Positions 27,889 to 36,361 of a DNA stretch of 64,000 nt are shown here, in pieces. The position numbers were made by a program, and so were the translations under genes. The notes beneath the pieces are model-generated. The model was given only the letters and a program-made list of their open reading frames with translations. It did no database searches and had not been told where the DNA came from. Numbering within the stretch: position 1 is the stretch's first letter; every line of letters starts with the position of its first letter. The stretch is from Segetibacter sp. (GTDB lineage Bacteria > Bacteroidota > Bacteroidia > Chitinophagales > Chitinophagaceae), in the NCBI GenBank assembly GCA_028288485.1, contig JAQBNO010000078.1:1-64000 (forward strand), given 5' to 3'.

Positions 27889-28497
27889 CTAATGCACTTT
27901 CGCTTTCAGTAAACACTCGTTCAATACAATTTGCTTCCATACCGAGTAGCCGTCGCTATTCAGGTGAAGGCCATCAGCTTCAAATAAAGAAGCAAGGGGT
28001 TTGCCATCCTTTCCAATCATCCTGTCGAATACGTTCACATAAAAATCCCTTTCAGTTCTTTTATAAATATCTTCTTCTATGAGTTTATTCGTCTGAATAA
28101 TCTCTTTCAGAATTTCCATGCGGCTGATACTCGGCTTAATCGAAATATAATAAAAGATCGTTTGGGGGAAGGTTTCCCTTAGCTTGATCATAAATTCCCT
28201 AAAAAATATCAGTACTTCTTCCGGGTGGCGGCCATCGCCGAGGTCGTTATCCCCCGCATATAAAATAAAAGTTTTGGGATTACGGATGGGAGCAACAATA
28301 CGGTCGAAAAACCAAACGCATGCGGCAAGTGTAGATCCACCGAAACCTAAATTTACAGGCTTATAATCTTCAAAATCATCATACAAGGTTGTCCAAAGCC
28401 TGATGGAAGAACTACCATAAAAAACCGTTTTCGGTTCATACGAACAACTCATTCTTTCCGTTACTGCTGCACTCACATCTTCTTCATACCAATCCAT
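27889..28497 (-). CDS. SGNH/GDSL-type hydrolase
   Basis: A 202-residue hydrolase of the SGNH fold. The four blocks are recognisable: FYGSSSIRLW (block I, Ser nucleophile, with GSS instead of GDS), NLGFGGST (block II Gly), YAGDNDLGDG (block III Asn) and DGLHLNSDGY (block V Asp/His). No signal peptide, so probably cytoplasmic. First gene of a two-gene unit with the esterase. A TACTTTTG -7 element lies at 28522-28529. Substrate unknown. Confidence 0.88.
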   Translation of the reverse strand: MDWYEEDVSAAVTERMSCSYEPKTVFYGSSSIRLWTTLYDDFEDYKPVNLGFGGSTLAACVWFFDRIVAPIRNPKTFILYAGDNDLGDGRHPEEVLIFFREFMIKLRETFPQTIFYYISIKPSISRMEILKEIIQTNKLIEEDIYKRTERDFYVNVFDRMIGKDGKPLASLFEADGLHLNSDGYSVWKQIVLNECLLKAKVH

Positions 28498-28521
28498 TCT
28501 ACATACTTTTCTACTTTATGT

Positions 28522-28529
28522 CAAAAGTA
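28522..28529 (-). promoter_or_regulatory. -7 element for SGNH hydrolase/esterase unit
   Basis: TACTTTTG on the minus strand fits TAnnTTTG and lies 24 bp before the ATG. No obvious TTG at the -33 position. Confidence 0.45.
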
Positions 28530-28753
28530 ATACCATGGTTAAAACTGTCTATTTGTGCAACCTTCTGTTGCCCCTTGTGCTCTATGAACTTCGATAATTC
28601 TGCTGAAAAAGGTTGTGCAGTTATACTTCGTAATATCAGGATCACGCTATTTTGTATAGAGAAAGACACTGCCCGGTAAATTTGTTAAAGAAATGTACAA
28701 AATAAATTCCTTAATTTGTCTGACCTTTCCCGAAAATTCACAAACGACCTTGT

Positions 28754-29173
28754 ATGCATATCCTAATGGCAGACGATGATAAAGACGACTTTTACATCTT
28801 AAAAGAAGCTGCCGAAAGAACGGGAGAACCATTAAAAGTATCTTATGCGGCCAACTGGCTGGAGATATGGAAATTTGTAATTAAAACATTACCCGATATA
28901 CTTTTCCTTGATATAAACATGCCTGTAAAAAACGGGCTGGAATGCTTACAGTTATTGCGCGAGGATAGAAAATACGACGAAGTGCCTATTATTATTTACT
29001 CCACCTCCGTCAGCAAAAGTGATATTGATAAAGCATACGCCCACGGCGCAAACTACTTTATAATAAAGCCGAATGCTATTGATGATATTACCAGTATGGT
29101 AAAAAAATTGTGTTCAATGGGCACGGATGCGCTACGTTCTATTCCGCCGAGGGAAGAGTTTGTAATTATATAG
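28754..29173 (+). CDS. Single-domain response regulator
   Basis: A 139-residue stand-alone receiver domain. The acidic pocket (DDD at residues 7-9), phospho-acceptor Asp53 in FLDINMP, switch residue Thr84 (YSTS) and Lys105 (IIKPN) are all present. There is no output domain, so it would act by protein contact, as CheY- or Spo0F-like regulators do. No histidine kinase gene is adjacent; an orphan kinase lies at 49524 but nothing links the two. Confidence 0.93.
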   Translation: MHILMADDDKDDFYILKEAAERTGEPLKVSYAANWLEIWKFVIKTLPDILFLDINMPVKNGLECLQLLREDRKYDEVPIIIYSTSVSKSDIDKAYAHGANYFIIKPNAIDDITSMVKKLCSMGTDALRSIPPREEFVII

Positions 29174-29212
29174 CCGCACTTTTCTATCAACAATATTTAG
29201 TCCTGGAACTTT

Positions 29213-29712
29213 TCATAAGCAGGTTTTAAGCCTTTTAAATAAGCAAAAGGAGGCTAAAAGGTAGAACAGTATTTTCTGAACTAGAAAAGAAGTCTTTGAG
29301 AGCCTGAAAATATTTGGAAACTGATTGGCCATTAGGGCTGGTTGTAATAACCCCGGCATTCCTGCATCGTTTGTTTTACCATCATTTGCAAGTCCTGTTG
29401 CATTTTCCATAAAATCTTCACTACCGTTTTCTTACCCGAATCATTCCACATACTATGAACCCGGTGTTTTCCGAGATGCCATATATCTCCTGTCTTTAAT
29501 ACCAATTTCTGACCATTAATCTCTGCAACTTCTCCTTCTATTACTGTAAAGTCTTCTTCCTGGTAAGGATGGTAATGCGGTGCCCGTTCTTGTGAATTGT
29601 TTGGTATGTTGATTCCATTTCAAGTAACTGACCTTTGTATCGTTAGCAGTTTGAAGAAACTTAATAGTTTGCCCTGTTTTGGGTTATGGATGATCTTGTT
29701 TTTGCCAGCCAT
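29213..29712 (-). pseudogene. Degraded cupin-domain protein gene
   Basis: Reading the minus strand from an ATG at 29712 gives MAGKNKIIHNPKQGK. Allowing several single-base frame changes then gives TIKFLQTANDTKGQLLEMES, the cupin metal motif PHYHPYQEEDFTVIEGE, KTGDIWHLGKHRVHSMWNDS and, in a further frame, ATGLANDGKTNDAGMPGLLQ. These together form one continuous cupin-type protein of about 165 residues. At least three frameshifts separate the pieces, so the gene is dead. Only its last fragment appears as an ORF in the track. Confidence 0.8.
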
Positions 29713-29862
29713 AACTATATGAATAAAAGATGGTGGAATAAACCTTCCAAGTTGAAACTATTAGTAAGAAAAATAAATACTGAAATAGATGAAGGTTAAA
29801 AAGTAATGGGTGAGAGTTAAGCAGAAGCAGTTTCAATAGAAAAATGCATCCCTCTTTTAGTT

Positions 29863-29924
29863 ATTATTTTTGTAGCCGACTTTAGTATCATTATTCATCA
29901 TCGTTGTGTCACTCACTTTTACTG
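29863..29924 (+). repeat. Dispersed intergenic repeat, copy P (GTGTCAC type)
   Basis: ATTTTTGTAGCCGAC at one end, core GTGTCAC at 29906-29912, CTCACTTTTACTGATAG at the other. The extension GATATTCTACCGG is shared with copy U. Lies upstream of the cupin pseudogene, no adjacent plus-strand gene. Confidence 0.75.
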
Positions 29925-30094
29925 ATAGATATTCTACCGGGCTTTTCAGGTAAGCGATAGATGAATAAATAAAATGCAATACAAGTGAGCAACACTAACT
30001 GACCCGTTAAGAGGAACGATGTTTATTCGAAGGAGTAATGTTGGTAACAAAAAGCACTCAAGATGGGACCACTTCACTCCGTCGGCAATGGCAA

Positions 30095-30124
30095 ACAAAA
30101 AATCCCTCCGTTTTTGCGGAGGGA
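30095..30124 (-). terminator. ftsZ / dcw-cluster terminator
   Basis: On the minus strand TCCCTCCG / CGGAGGGA with a 6-base loop followed by a T-run, about 70 bp after the ftsZ stop codon. Marks the end of the dcw transcription unit. Confidence 0.85.
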
Positions 30125-30192
30125 CAACAACTAAAAACACAATCTATAAAACTCACACCAGTTCACCAACCGGTGAGAGTTGCACTGAAAAA

Positions 30193-32022
30193 CTAATCAG
30201 GTTTTTTACCATCTAAAAATGTATTGATGGAACTTATTTGCCCCTTGTCATTTTCATCGGGCTTCACCGCGTACTTGCTGTAAAAATTTTCAACAGAAGT
30301 AAGCGTGTTTCCAAACAACTCCATATTACGACGGATGTACGCGGGCACAGAATCGAACTCGGTACTACTTGCATCGGCAGTATTCATATTAAAGGACAAG
30401 TTGCGTAACTTTTGTATCCTTTCCTGGGCTCTGCGTTTTTGATCGTCTGCACTGTCTTGCATTGCAAGGTCCTCTGCAGATAAAGATGCATTAGAAACCG
30501 GTTGAACTTGTTTAGGTACATCCGTCGGTTCTGGAACTTCATCCTTCATAACCAACTTCATTTCGAAGTCCGGAACTTCGGGAACGGGCGGTTGGGAAGG
30601 TTTCGCTTCCATAGGATTGCTGAATTGTTGGTCTGCAGGCCTTTGTTCTGCATAAATATTCGAAGGCCTGGAAAGAAAACTGCCAGTACGTCCACTGGCG
30701 TTATCGTTGTTTGGTTGCGGCTGTTGTTGATTGAACTGCGGTTTTACGGGTTCTATAACTTCGGGTTTAAGTTCAAAACGATAAACCGGTCCTTCGTTGG
30801 TTTGTACAACTGTAGGCTGTTGAGCTGCGGGTTGCGGTTGTTGCTGCTCCTGGTAATATTGCTGCGACGGCTGAATAACAGCCTCTCCATTAGCAGGCAT
30901 TTCCTGCATAGTTGGAGCATATGGATCCTTCTCTTCTAAAGGCAATGACGGCTGGGAATATTTCTTTTCCTCCGCTGTATTCATTCCTAAATGAAGAACA
31001 ATTTTTTCTTCGGGTTTCTTTTGTTCTACTGGTTTTGGAGCTGGTTTAAAGGGGTCCTTATGTTCGAAGCCGGTAGCGATAATAGTTACACCTATTTTAT
31101 CGCCCAGACTCTCATCAAAGCCAATTCCTTTGATAACATCGGCATCGTCGCCTGCCTGCTGACGCAGATAACTCATGATCGTATCTTCTTCGTCCATCGT
31201 TATTTCATAATCTCCTTCTGCTGAGGTGATATTAACAAGGATCCACTTAGCACCACGAATCTCGCTGTCGTTTAACAACGGCGAATTCACAGCATCTTCA
31301 ATTGCGCGTTGTGCACGATCCTCTCCTTCTGCCTGCGCACTACCTAAAATAGCTACTCCACCATTTCGCATTACCGTGCAAACATCGGCAAAGTCGACAT
31401 TGATCTGGCCGTTACTGGTGATAACGTCGGTAATACATTTAGCTGCAGTTGCGAGAATATCGTCAGCCTTGCTGAACGCTTCTCTTACCTTAAGGTTACC
31501 GTATTGGTGGCGTAGTTTATCGTTGCTTACTACAAGCAAGGTATCTACGTTATCTCTTAATTGTTGTATGCCTGCTTCTGCATGGCGCATGCGTTTAGGG
31601 CCTTCGTTTGTGAACGGAGTGCTTACAATTCCCACCGTAAGTACACCAAGCTCTTTACAGATCTTTGCAATGATCGGCGCTCCGCCTGTACCTGTTCCAC
31701 CACCCATGCCTGCAGTAATGAAAGCCATTTTTGTGTTTACTTCAAGAATGCGCTTGATTTCCTCCAGGCTTTCTTCTGTTGCCTGTTTACCAATCTCCGG
31801 GTTAGCACCTGCACCCAGACCTTGTGTAAGATGCGGCCCAAGCTGGATTTTATTGGGCACTTTACTGTTTGCTAATGCCTGGGCATCAGTATTACATATA
31901 ATAAAATCGACACTGTCGATGTTTTGACCATACATGTGATTAACGGCATTGCCGCCACCACCACCAACACCTATCACCTTAAGGATAGATGACTTCTGCT
32001 TCGGCAAATCAAAGTGAATCAT
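30193..32022 (-). CDS. ftsZ: Cell division protein FtsZ
   Basis: Tubulin-like GTPase that forms the cytokinetic ring. The 609-residue product is much longer than E. coli FtsZ (383) because of a Pro/Gln/Glu-rich linker from about residue 330 to 530, typical of Bacteroidota. The nucleotide-binding GGGTGTGGAP loop is at ~107-116, and DSVPAYIRRNMEL near the C-terminus is the likely binding peptide for FtsA. Last gene of the dcw cluster, followed by a terminator. Identification is secure. Confidence 0.98.
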   Translation of the reverse strand: MIHFDLPKQKSSILKVIGVGGGGGNAVNHMYGQNIDSVDFIICNTDAQALANSKVPNKIQLGPHLTQGLGAGANPEIGKQATEESLEEIKRILEVNTKMAFITAGMGGGTGTGGAPIIAKICKELGVLTVGIVSTPFTNEGPKRMRHAEAGIQQLRDNVDTLLVVSNDKLRHQYGNLKVREAFSKADDILATAAKCITDVITSNGQINVDFADVCTVMRNGGVAILGSAQAEGEDRAQRAIEDAVNSPLLNDSEIRGAKWILVNITSAEGDYEITMDEEDTIMSYLRQQAGDDADVIKGIGFDESLGDKIGVTIIATGFEHKDPFKPAPKPVEQKKPEEKIVLHLGMNTAEEKKYSQPSLPLEEKDPYAPTMQEMPANGEAVIQPSQQYYQEQQQPQPAAQQPTVVQTNEGPVYRFELKPEVIEPVKPQFNQQQPQPNNDNASGRTGSFLSRPSNIYAEQRPADQQFSNPMEAKPSQPPVPEVPDFEMKLVMKDEVPEPTDVPKQVQPVSNASLSAEDLAMQDSADDQKRRAQERIQKLRNLSFNMNTADASSTEFDSVPAYIRRNMELFGNTLTSVENFYSKYAVKPDENDKGQISSINTFLDGKKPD

Positions 32023-32109
32023 AGTGGGATAATTTGTTTGGGTAAGTAAATAGATTATAGTTGTTTAGTTGTTGTTCTTTGTTGTTCTTTGTCTTTACCG
32101 GTAACCGGC

Positions 32110-33495
32110 TTACAGGTCCTTGTCCCCTTCTTCTTTAAACAATTCCAGCAGGTTGTTCTTGAACTTCTCCCAGAATTTTGTCATTCCTTTTCTTCCTCTT
32201 GTGTTCACTGTTTCCTTTGCTTCAATTTCGGGAACCTGCAATGGTTTTAATACCGGCTCTTCTTCTTTGACAAGCGTTTCAGGAACAACTACTTTCTTAA
32301 ATGTTTTTTCAAACTCTTTGTATTTATGCTCGTAGTCGCTGTACCCTTTCAAGATCAAACCAATACAAGTGCTATACATCGGCTTTTTTAATTCATCAAT
32401 ATGATTAGCTGCAAGGTGACCATTGGGGAAACCAATACGTGCGTACAATCCTGTTGAGTATTCGGTTAACTGGATCAGGTGTTTTAATTGAGAACCGCCA
32501 CCTGTAAGAATGATACCACCGTTAAGAACACGTGTATCAAGGCCAACCTGCTTCAAATGATAAGTAACAAAATCAAGGATCTCACTCATACGCGCCTGGA
32601 TAATATTGGCCAGGTTCTTCACGCTGATCTCTTTTGCAGGCATCCCGTTCATACCAGGAATAGTGATAAATGCATTAGCTTTTGCCTCATCAGCCAAAGC
32701 ACTGCCAAACTGTACCTTCATTGCTTCGGCTTGTTGCTTCAATACACCTAAGCCGGTTTTGATATCGTTGGTGATGTTCTCACCGCCGAAAGGAATAACA
32801 GCAGTATGCTTTAAAATGCCTTCGTAGAAAACAGCAAGATCACTGGTACCACCACCAATATCAAGAATGGCAATACCCGCTTCCATATCCAATTCGCTCA
32901 TAACTGCCGCTGCCGAAGCAAGCGGTTGAAGTACAAGGTCTTTGGTTTTTAACCCACTCTTGTCAACTGCCCGGTTTATATTGCGAATAGCATTCCTGTC
33001 GCCGGTGATAATGTGAAAATTAGCACCAACTTTTACACCGTTGTAACCAATCGCGTTAGGAATGTTCTGAATATTATCTACTGTAAATTCCTGGGGAATA
33101 ACATCAATGATCTGGTCGCCTGCAGGAATAAAAGTTTTCTTCTGGTTATCTATTAATTGCTCGATTTCCGAAATAGTAATCTCATTTTCCGAATCCTGCC
33201 GAACGATATCGCCCCGGGTTTGCAAGCTTTTAATGTGATGACCTGCAATACCCACATACACCTCACTAATCTCGAGGTCCGGGTTCGATTCATAGCAATT
33301 CTTCAAAGCCTGTTGAATCGCCTTAATTGTTTGCTCAATGTTAAGCACCTGGCCATGTTGTACACCAGTGCTGTTAGCTCGGCCAAAGCCTAGTATCTCC
33401 AGCTTTCCGTATTCATTTTTCCTTCCCGCAATGGCTGCAATTTTCGTTGTGCCTATGTCGAGACCTACAATGATTGGCGCTTCGTTGACGTTCAT
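32110..33495 (-). CDS. ftsA: Cell division protein FtsA
   Basis: Actin-like ATPase that tethers FtsZ to the membrane. The 461-residue protein has the phosphate-1 motif IVGLDIGTTKIAAIAG (~8-23), the SHS2-type 1C subdomain, the phosphate-2 motif ILDIGGGTSDLAVF and the adenosine motif ILTGGGSQL. The C-terminus ends in a basic-hydrophobic stretch (FWEKFKNNLLELFKEEGD) suited to be the amphipathic membrane anchor. It precedes ftsZ by 87 bp, in the same operon. Confidence 0.97.
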   Translation of the reverse strand: MNVNEAPIIVGLDIGTTKIAAIAGRKNEYGKLEILGFGRANSTGVQHGQVLNIEQTIKAIQQALKNCYESNPDLEISEVYVGIAGHHIKSLQTRGDIVRQDSENEITISEIEQLIDNQKKTFIPAGDQIIDVIPQEFTVDNIQNIPNAIGYNGVKVGANFHIITGDRNAIRNINRAVDKSGLKTKDLVLQPLASAAAVMSELDMEAGIAILDIGGGTSDLAVFYEGILKHTAVIPFGGENITNDIKTGLGVLKQQAEAMKVQFGSALADEAKANAFITIPGMNGMPAKEISVKNLANIIQARMSEILDFVTYHLKQVGLDTRVLNGGIILTGGGSQLKHLIQLTEYSTGLYARIGFPNGHLAANHIDELKKPMYSTCIGLILKGYSDYEHKYKEFEKTFKKVVVPETLVKEEEPVLKPLQVPEIEAKETVNTRGRKGMTKFWEKFKNNLLELFKEEGDKDL

Positions 33496-33585
33496 AAATA
33501 TGTGTGTTTTTGTGCCCTAAACCCAAAGGGGCTTAAAGCGGTTGTTGTTTTTATGTTTGAAATCCATTCTTCCCTTCTGTTTTAC

Positions 33586-33597
33586 CCCCATTAGGGG
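33586..33597. repeat. CCCC-N4-GGGG palindrome in ftsQ-ftsA gap
   Basis: CCCCATTAGGGG, a member of the short palindrome family found only at dcw junctions in this window. Lies in the 269-bp gap between ftsA and ftsQ. Confidence 0.55.
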
Positions 33598-33620
33598 TTA
33601 GGGCCCCGCTTCATCTCGAT

Positions 33621-33671
33621 CCTCATCATCGTTCCCGTAAACGGGACAGGTAGTGTCACCTACTTCTACCA
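33621..33671 (+). repeat. Dispersed repeat copy V, interrupted by a small palindrome
   Basis: CATCATCGTT is followed by CCCGTAAACGGG plus a few bases, then GTGTCACCTACTTCTACC. The flanks match the GTGTCAC-type repeat, suggesting a short palindromic insertion inside a copy. Located in the ftsQ-ftsA gap, T-rich end not recognisable. Confidence 0.5.
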
Positions 33672-33764
33672 CGTATCGTTCTGCACCTTTTCTCATTATC
33701 TGTTCAGCCTCTCCCTTTTTATTCGCCCAGGCAACGAATTATTATTGCCTTTTCAATTCTCCCT

Positions 33765-34895
33765 TTAAAGCGACAGCGGTTTCTTCAACACTGCTTTTGC
33801 CACTTTCTTATCACTTGCCTGCTTCTTTGCTGCTAACTGTTTCACCACTGTTGGTTTTGATGCCACCTTTGCAGAAGGTTGTTTCGCCGGTTCTTTTTTA
33901 AGTGATGCTGCAACAATATTTCGCTTACCAAGTAATATTTTTTTCTTCTCGCTGTTAATATTTCGACTCGCAACTCCTGGTTTAGCCGATGTTGTAGCTC
34001 TTGCTGTATCTCTTCTACCAACGGGCTTAATCAGCAGTGGCGGCATAGAGTCGGCAGTTAAACTTTTTACTTCAGCCACCAAACTTTCGTAAGCCATCCT
34101 TGCTTTTGCACTGTCAACCCTTGCAGGTTTTGCACCTTTCACTGTTGCCACAACCTGTCCTTCAAACTGCACGTCGACCTTCTCGTACCTCTCGAACCCC
34201 ACCTTGGTCCATACCTGTTTGTAAAAACTAAACAACCTGTCAAACTTTCTCTGCCAATTGCCTTCCTTACCAAGTTCAACAATATGATTACCAACTGTAG
34301 GTATCATTTCAAATCCTTCGGGCGTAATATCAACCTGTGCTACCTGGGCTTTCCAAAACTCATCTGCCTGTATAAACATTGCCAGCTCTTTAACATAAGC
34401 CAGTAATTGACTATCTGGCTTTGATAATCTATCCCTGGCCGATGGAAAGCTGGTAAACATTGGTATTCTTGCACTCAGCTTCTCACTTAACGGCAGTTTC
34501 CTGCAAGCGCTATCTATATAAAAAGAACTTCCTTCAATAGTAAATATTCGTGCTACCGGCTCCTTCTCCTCCAGTATCACCTGTAATACCTGTTTATTGT
34601 CGAAAAATAATTCTGCGTTTGCAATCCATTTATCACTTTTTAACCTTCCTTCTAACGCGTTAAGATCAATACTTTTGATTGGTTCGCCTTTTATTGGACC
34701 ATACTCTTTCAGTACTGCAACCACACCCTTTTCATCAACAAAAAAATTACTTCCGTCCCGCGCGAACGATACTTCTATACCGTTACAAACCTTGTGGTTT
34801 TTCTTACTTATTGCAGATATAATTAATACTAAAGTAATCGCTGCAAGTGCTATCCAACCCGTATTACGCCATCTTTTTCTCCACACTTGTTGCAT
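33765..34895 (-). CDS. ftsQ: Cell division protein FtsQ with long basic tail
   Basis: A 376-residue bitopic membrane protein: short basic N-terminus, transmembrane helix (~13-30), then the POTRA-like and beta domains (SIDLNALEGRLKSDKWIANA; VILEEKEPVARIF). About 100 extra residues at the C-terminus are rich in Lys, Ala and Ser and would lie in the periplasm, which is longer than the E. coli protein. Starts 6 bp after murC's stop, consistent with translational coupling. It should form the FtsQ-FtsL-FtsB complex with proteins encoded at 45814 and 17850. Confidence 0.9.
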   Translation of the reverse strand: MQQVWRKRWRNTGWIALAAITLVLIISAISKKNHKVCNGIEVSFARDGSNFFVDEKGVVAVLKEYGPIKGEPIKSIDLNALEGRLKSDKWIANAELFFDNKQVLQVILEEKEPVARIFTIEGSSFYIDSACRKLPLSEKLSARIPMFTSFPSARDRLSKPDSQLLAYVKELAMFIQADEFWKAQVAQVDITPEGFEMIPTVGNHIVELGKEGNWQRKFDRLFSFYKQVWTKVGFERYEKVDVQFEGQVVATVKGAKPARVDSAKARMAYESLVAEVKSLTADSMPPLLIKPVGRRDTARATTSAKPGVASRNINSEKKKILLGKRNIVAASLKKEPAKQPSAKVASKPTVVKQLAAKKQASDKKVAKAVLKKPLSL

Positions 34896-34901
34896 AACTT
34901 T

Positions 34902-36290
34902 TTATTGTAATTCCAATAATTTCTTAACCTCCTGAACCTGAACATCTATGTCGCCTGCACCTGCCATAACCAATAATTCGGGACTACTTTCTTTTATCCA
35001 GTCTCTCATCTCTTCCTTGCTGAGAACCTTACGTTTTTCCAGGCTCATCTTCTCTAATATCATTTCGCTTGTTACACCTTCCATCGGTAATTCCCTCGCC
35101 GGGTATATTGGTAAAAGAACTACCTCGTCGCACATATCCAATACTTCTGCAAATCCATCGGCCTGGTCCTTTGTGCGGCTAAAAAGATGCGGCTGAAATA
35201 CCATTACAAGCTTTTGCTTAAATAAACTTCTAACTCCATTTATCAAAGCTCTCAATTCTTCGGGATGGTGTGCATAATCATCAATCAAGGCATGTTTCTC
35301 ATTCTTAATAATATATTCGAACCTCCTTTTAACTCCCCTGAATTCTGCTACAGCATCCTTTATCTTTTCATCGTCGATGTTTAAATGTTTTGCAACTGAG
35401 ATCGCAGCAATCATATTCTCAACATTGTGTAAACCACCCATGTTCAATGTTACTTCCCCCAGCGTCCATTCTTTTGCAATAACATTAAATAGATAAGAAC
35501 CGCTTACAACTTTTATCTCACTCGCATAAACATCTGCTTCGCCATTATTAAAGCTGTAGGTTATGTGGTTTCCTGCTTTAAAGTCACTGTTCCTGCTCAA
35601 ACCATGCCGCGTAACCAGTAACCCACCTGCTTTTACTTTCTGAGAAAACTGTATAAATGCATTTTCGAATTCTTCAGCTGTTCCGTATATATCCAGGTGA
35701 TCAGGATCAGTAGCAGTTATCACAGCGACATCAGGTGATAACTTTAAAAAACTCCTGTCAAATTCATCAGCTTCAATAACACATACATTCTTTGCATTGC
35801 TCCAGAAGTTAGTTTGGTAGTTAGAAGAAATGCCGCCTAAAAAAGCATTACAACCAAACCCTGAATGACGAAGAATGTGCGCTATCATTGTACTGAGGGT
35901 TGTTTTACCGTGGGTTCCTGCAACACAGATATTAAAAGAACTTTCAGTAATAATTTTCAGAACATCACTTCTCTTGACTACTGTATAATTGTTGTTCTGA
36001 TAAAACTGCAACTCTTTATGATCGGCAGGAACAGCAGGTGTATAAACGACCAAATCCACCTCTTTCGGAATTATTGACAGATCTTCCTCATAATGTATAT
36101 CTATCCCTTCCGCTTCAAGTTGCTTTGTAAGAACAGTCGATGTTTTATCATACCCGGTCACCTTAACACCCTGGGTATTAAAATACCGCGCTATAGCACT
36201 CATTCCAATTCCACCAATGCCAATGAAGTAGAGAACCGCAACCCCTAAAGGGGCTTTTTGTGAACCGTATATATCTTTCAATCCATGCAT
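34902..36290 (-). CDS. murC: UDP-N-acetylmuramate-L-alanine ligase
   Basis: Adds the first L-alanine to UDP-MurNAc. The 462-residue protein contains FIGIGGIGMSAIARYF (Rossmann loop), AGTHGKTTLSTMIAH (ATP-binding P-loop) and the late DDYAHHPEEL. The start at 36290 is the only ATG ahead of the Rossmann loop, so residues ~12-19 (KAPLGVAV) are encoded by a CCCCTTTAGGGG palindrome lying inside the coding region. Six bases separate it from ftsQ and 71 from murG. Confidence 0.96.
   Translation of the reverse strand: MHGLKDIYGSQKAPLGVAVLYFIGIGGIGMSAIARYFNTQGVKVTGYDKTSTVLTKQLEAEGIDIHYEEDLSIIPKEVDLVVYTPAVPADHKELQFYQNNNYTVVKRSDVLKIITESSFNICVAGTHGKTTLSTMIAHILRHSGFGCNAFLGGISSNYQTNFWSNAKNVCVIEADEFDRSFLKLSPDVAVITATDPDHLDIYGTAEEFENAFIQFSQKVKAGGLLVTRHGLSRNSDFKAGNHITYSFNNGEADVYASEIKVVSGSYLFNVIAKEWTLGEVTLNMGGLHNVENMIAAISVAKHLNIDDEKIKDAVAEFRGVKRRFEYIIKNEKHALIDDYAHHPEELRALINGVRSLFKQKLVMVFQPHLFSRTKDQADGFAEVLDMCDEVVLLPIYPARELPMEGVTSEMILEKMSLEKRKVLSKEEMRDWIKESSPELLVMAGAGDIDVQVQEVKKLLELQ
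36242..36253. repeat. CCCCTAAAGGGG palindrome inside murC 5' coding region
   Basis: Perfect 12-bp palindrome-like repeat on the coding path of murC, translated as part of KAPLGVAV before the conserved Rossmann loop. Same family as those in murD, murG and the mraY leader. Confidence 0.7.
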
Positions 36291-36361
36291 TGATTCTGAT
36301 TCGATTTTATTTCGCTTGATATTAAATCAAACGCTGTTTACAAGTCTCCCTTCAGCGAGAT

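Larger units (their letters stand above)
29174..30192. other. 1-kb region without an intact gene
   Basis: Contains the cupin pseudogene (29213-29712), copy P of the dispersed repeat and the ftsZ terminator. The rest (29713-29860 and 29925-30090) shows nothing recognisable. Confidence 0.6.
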
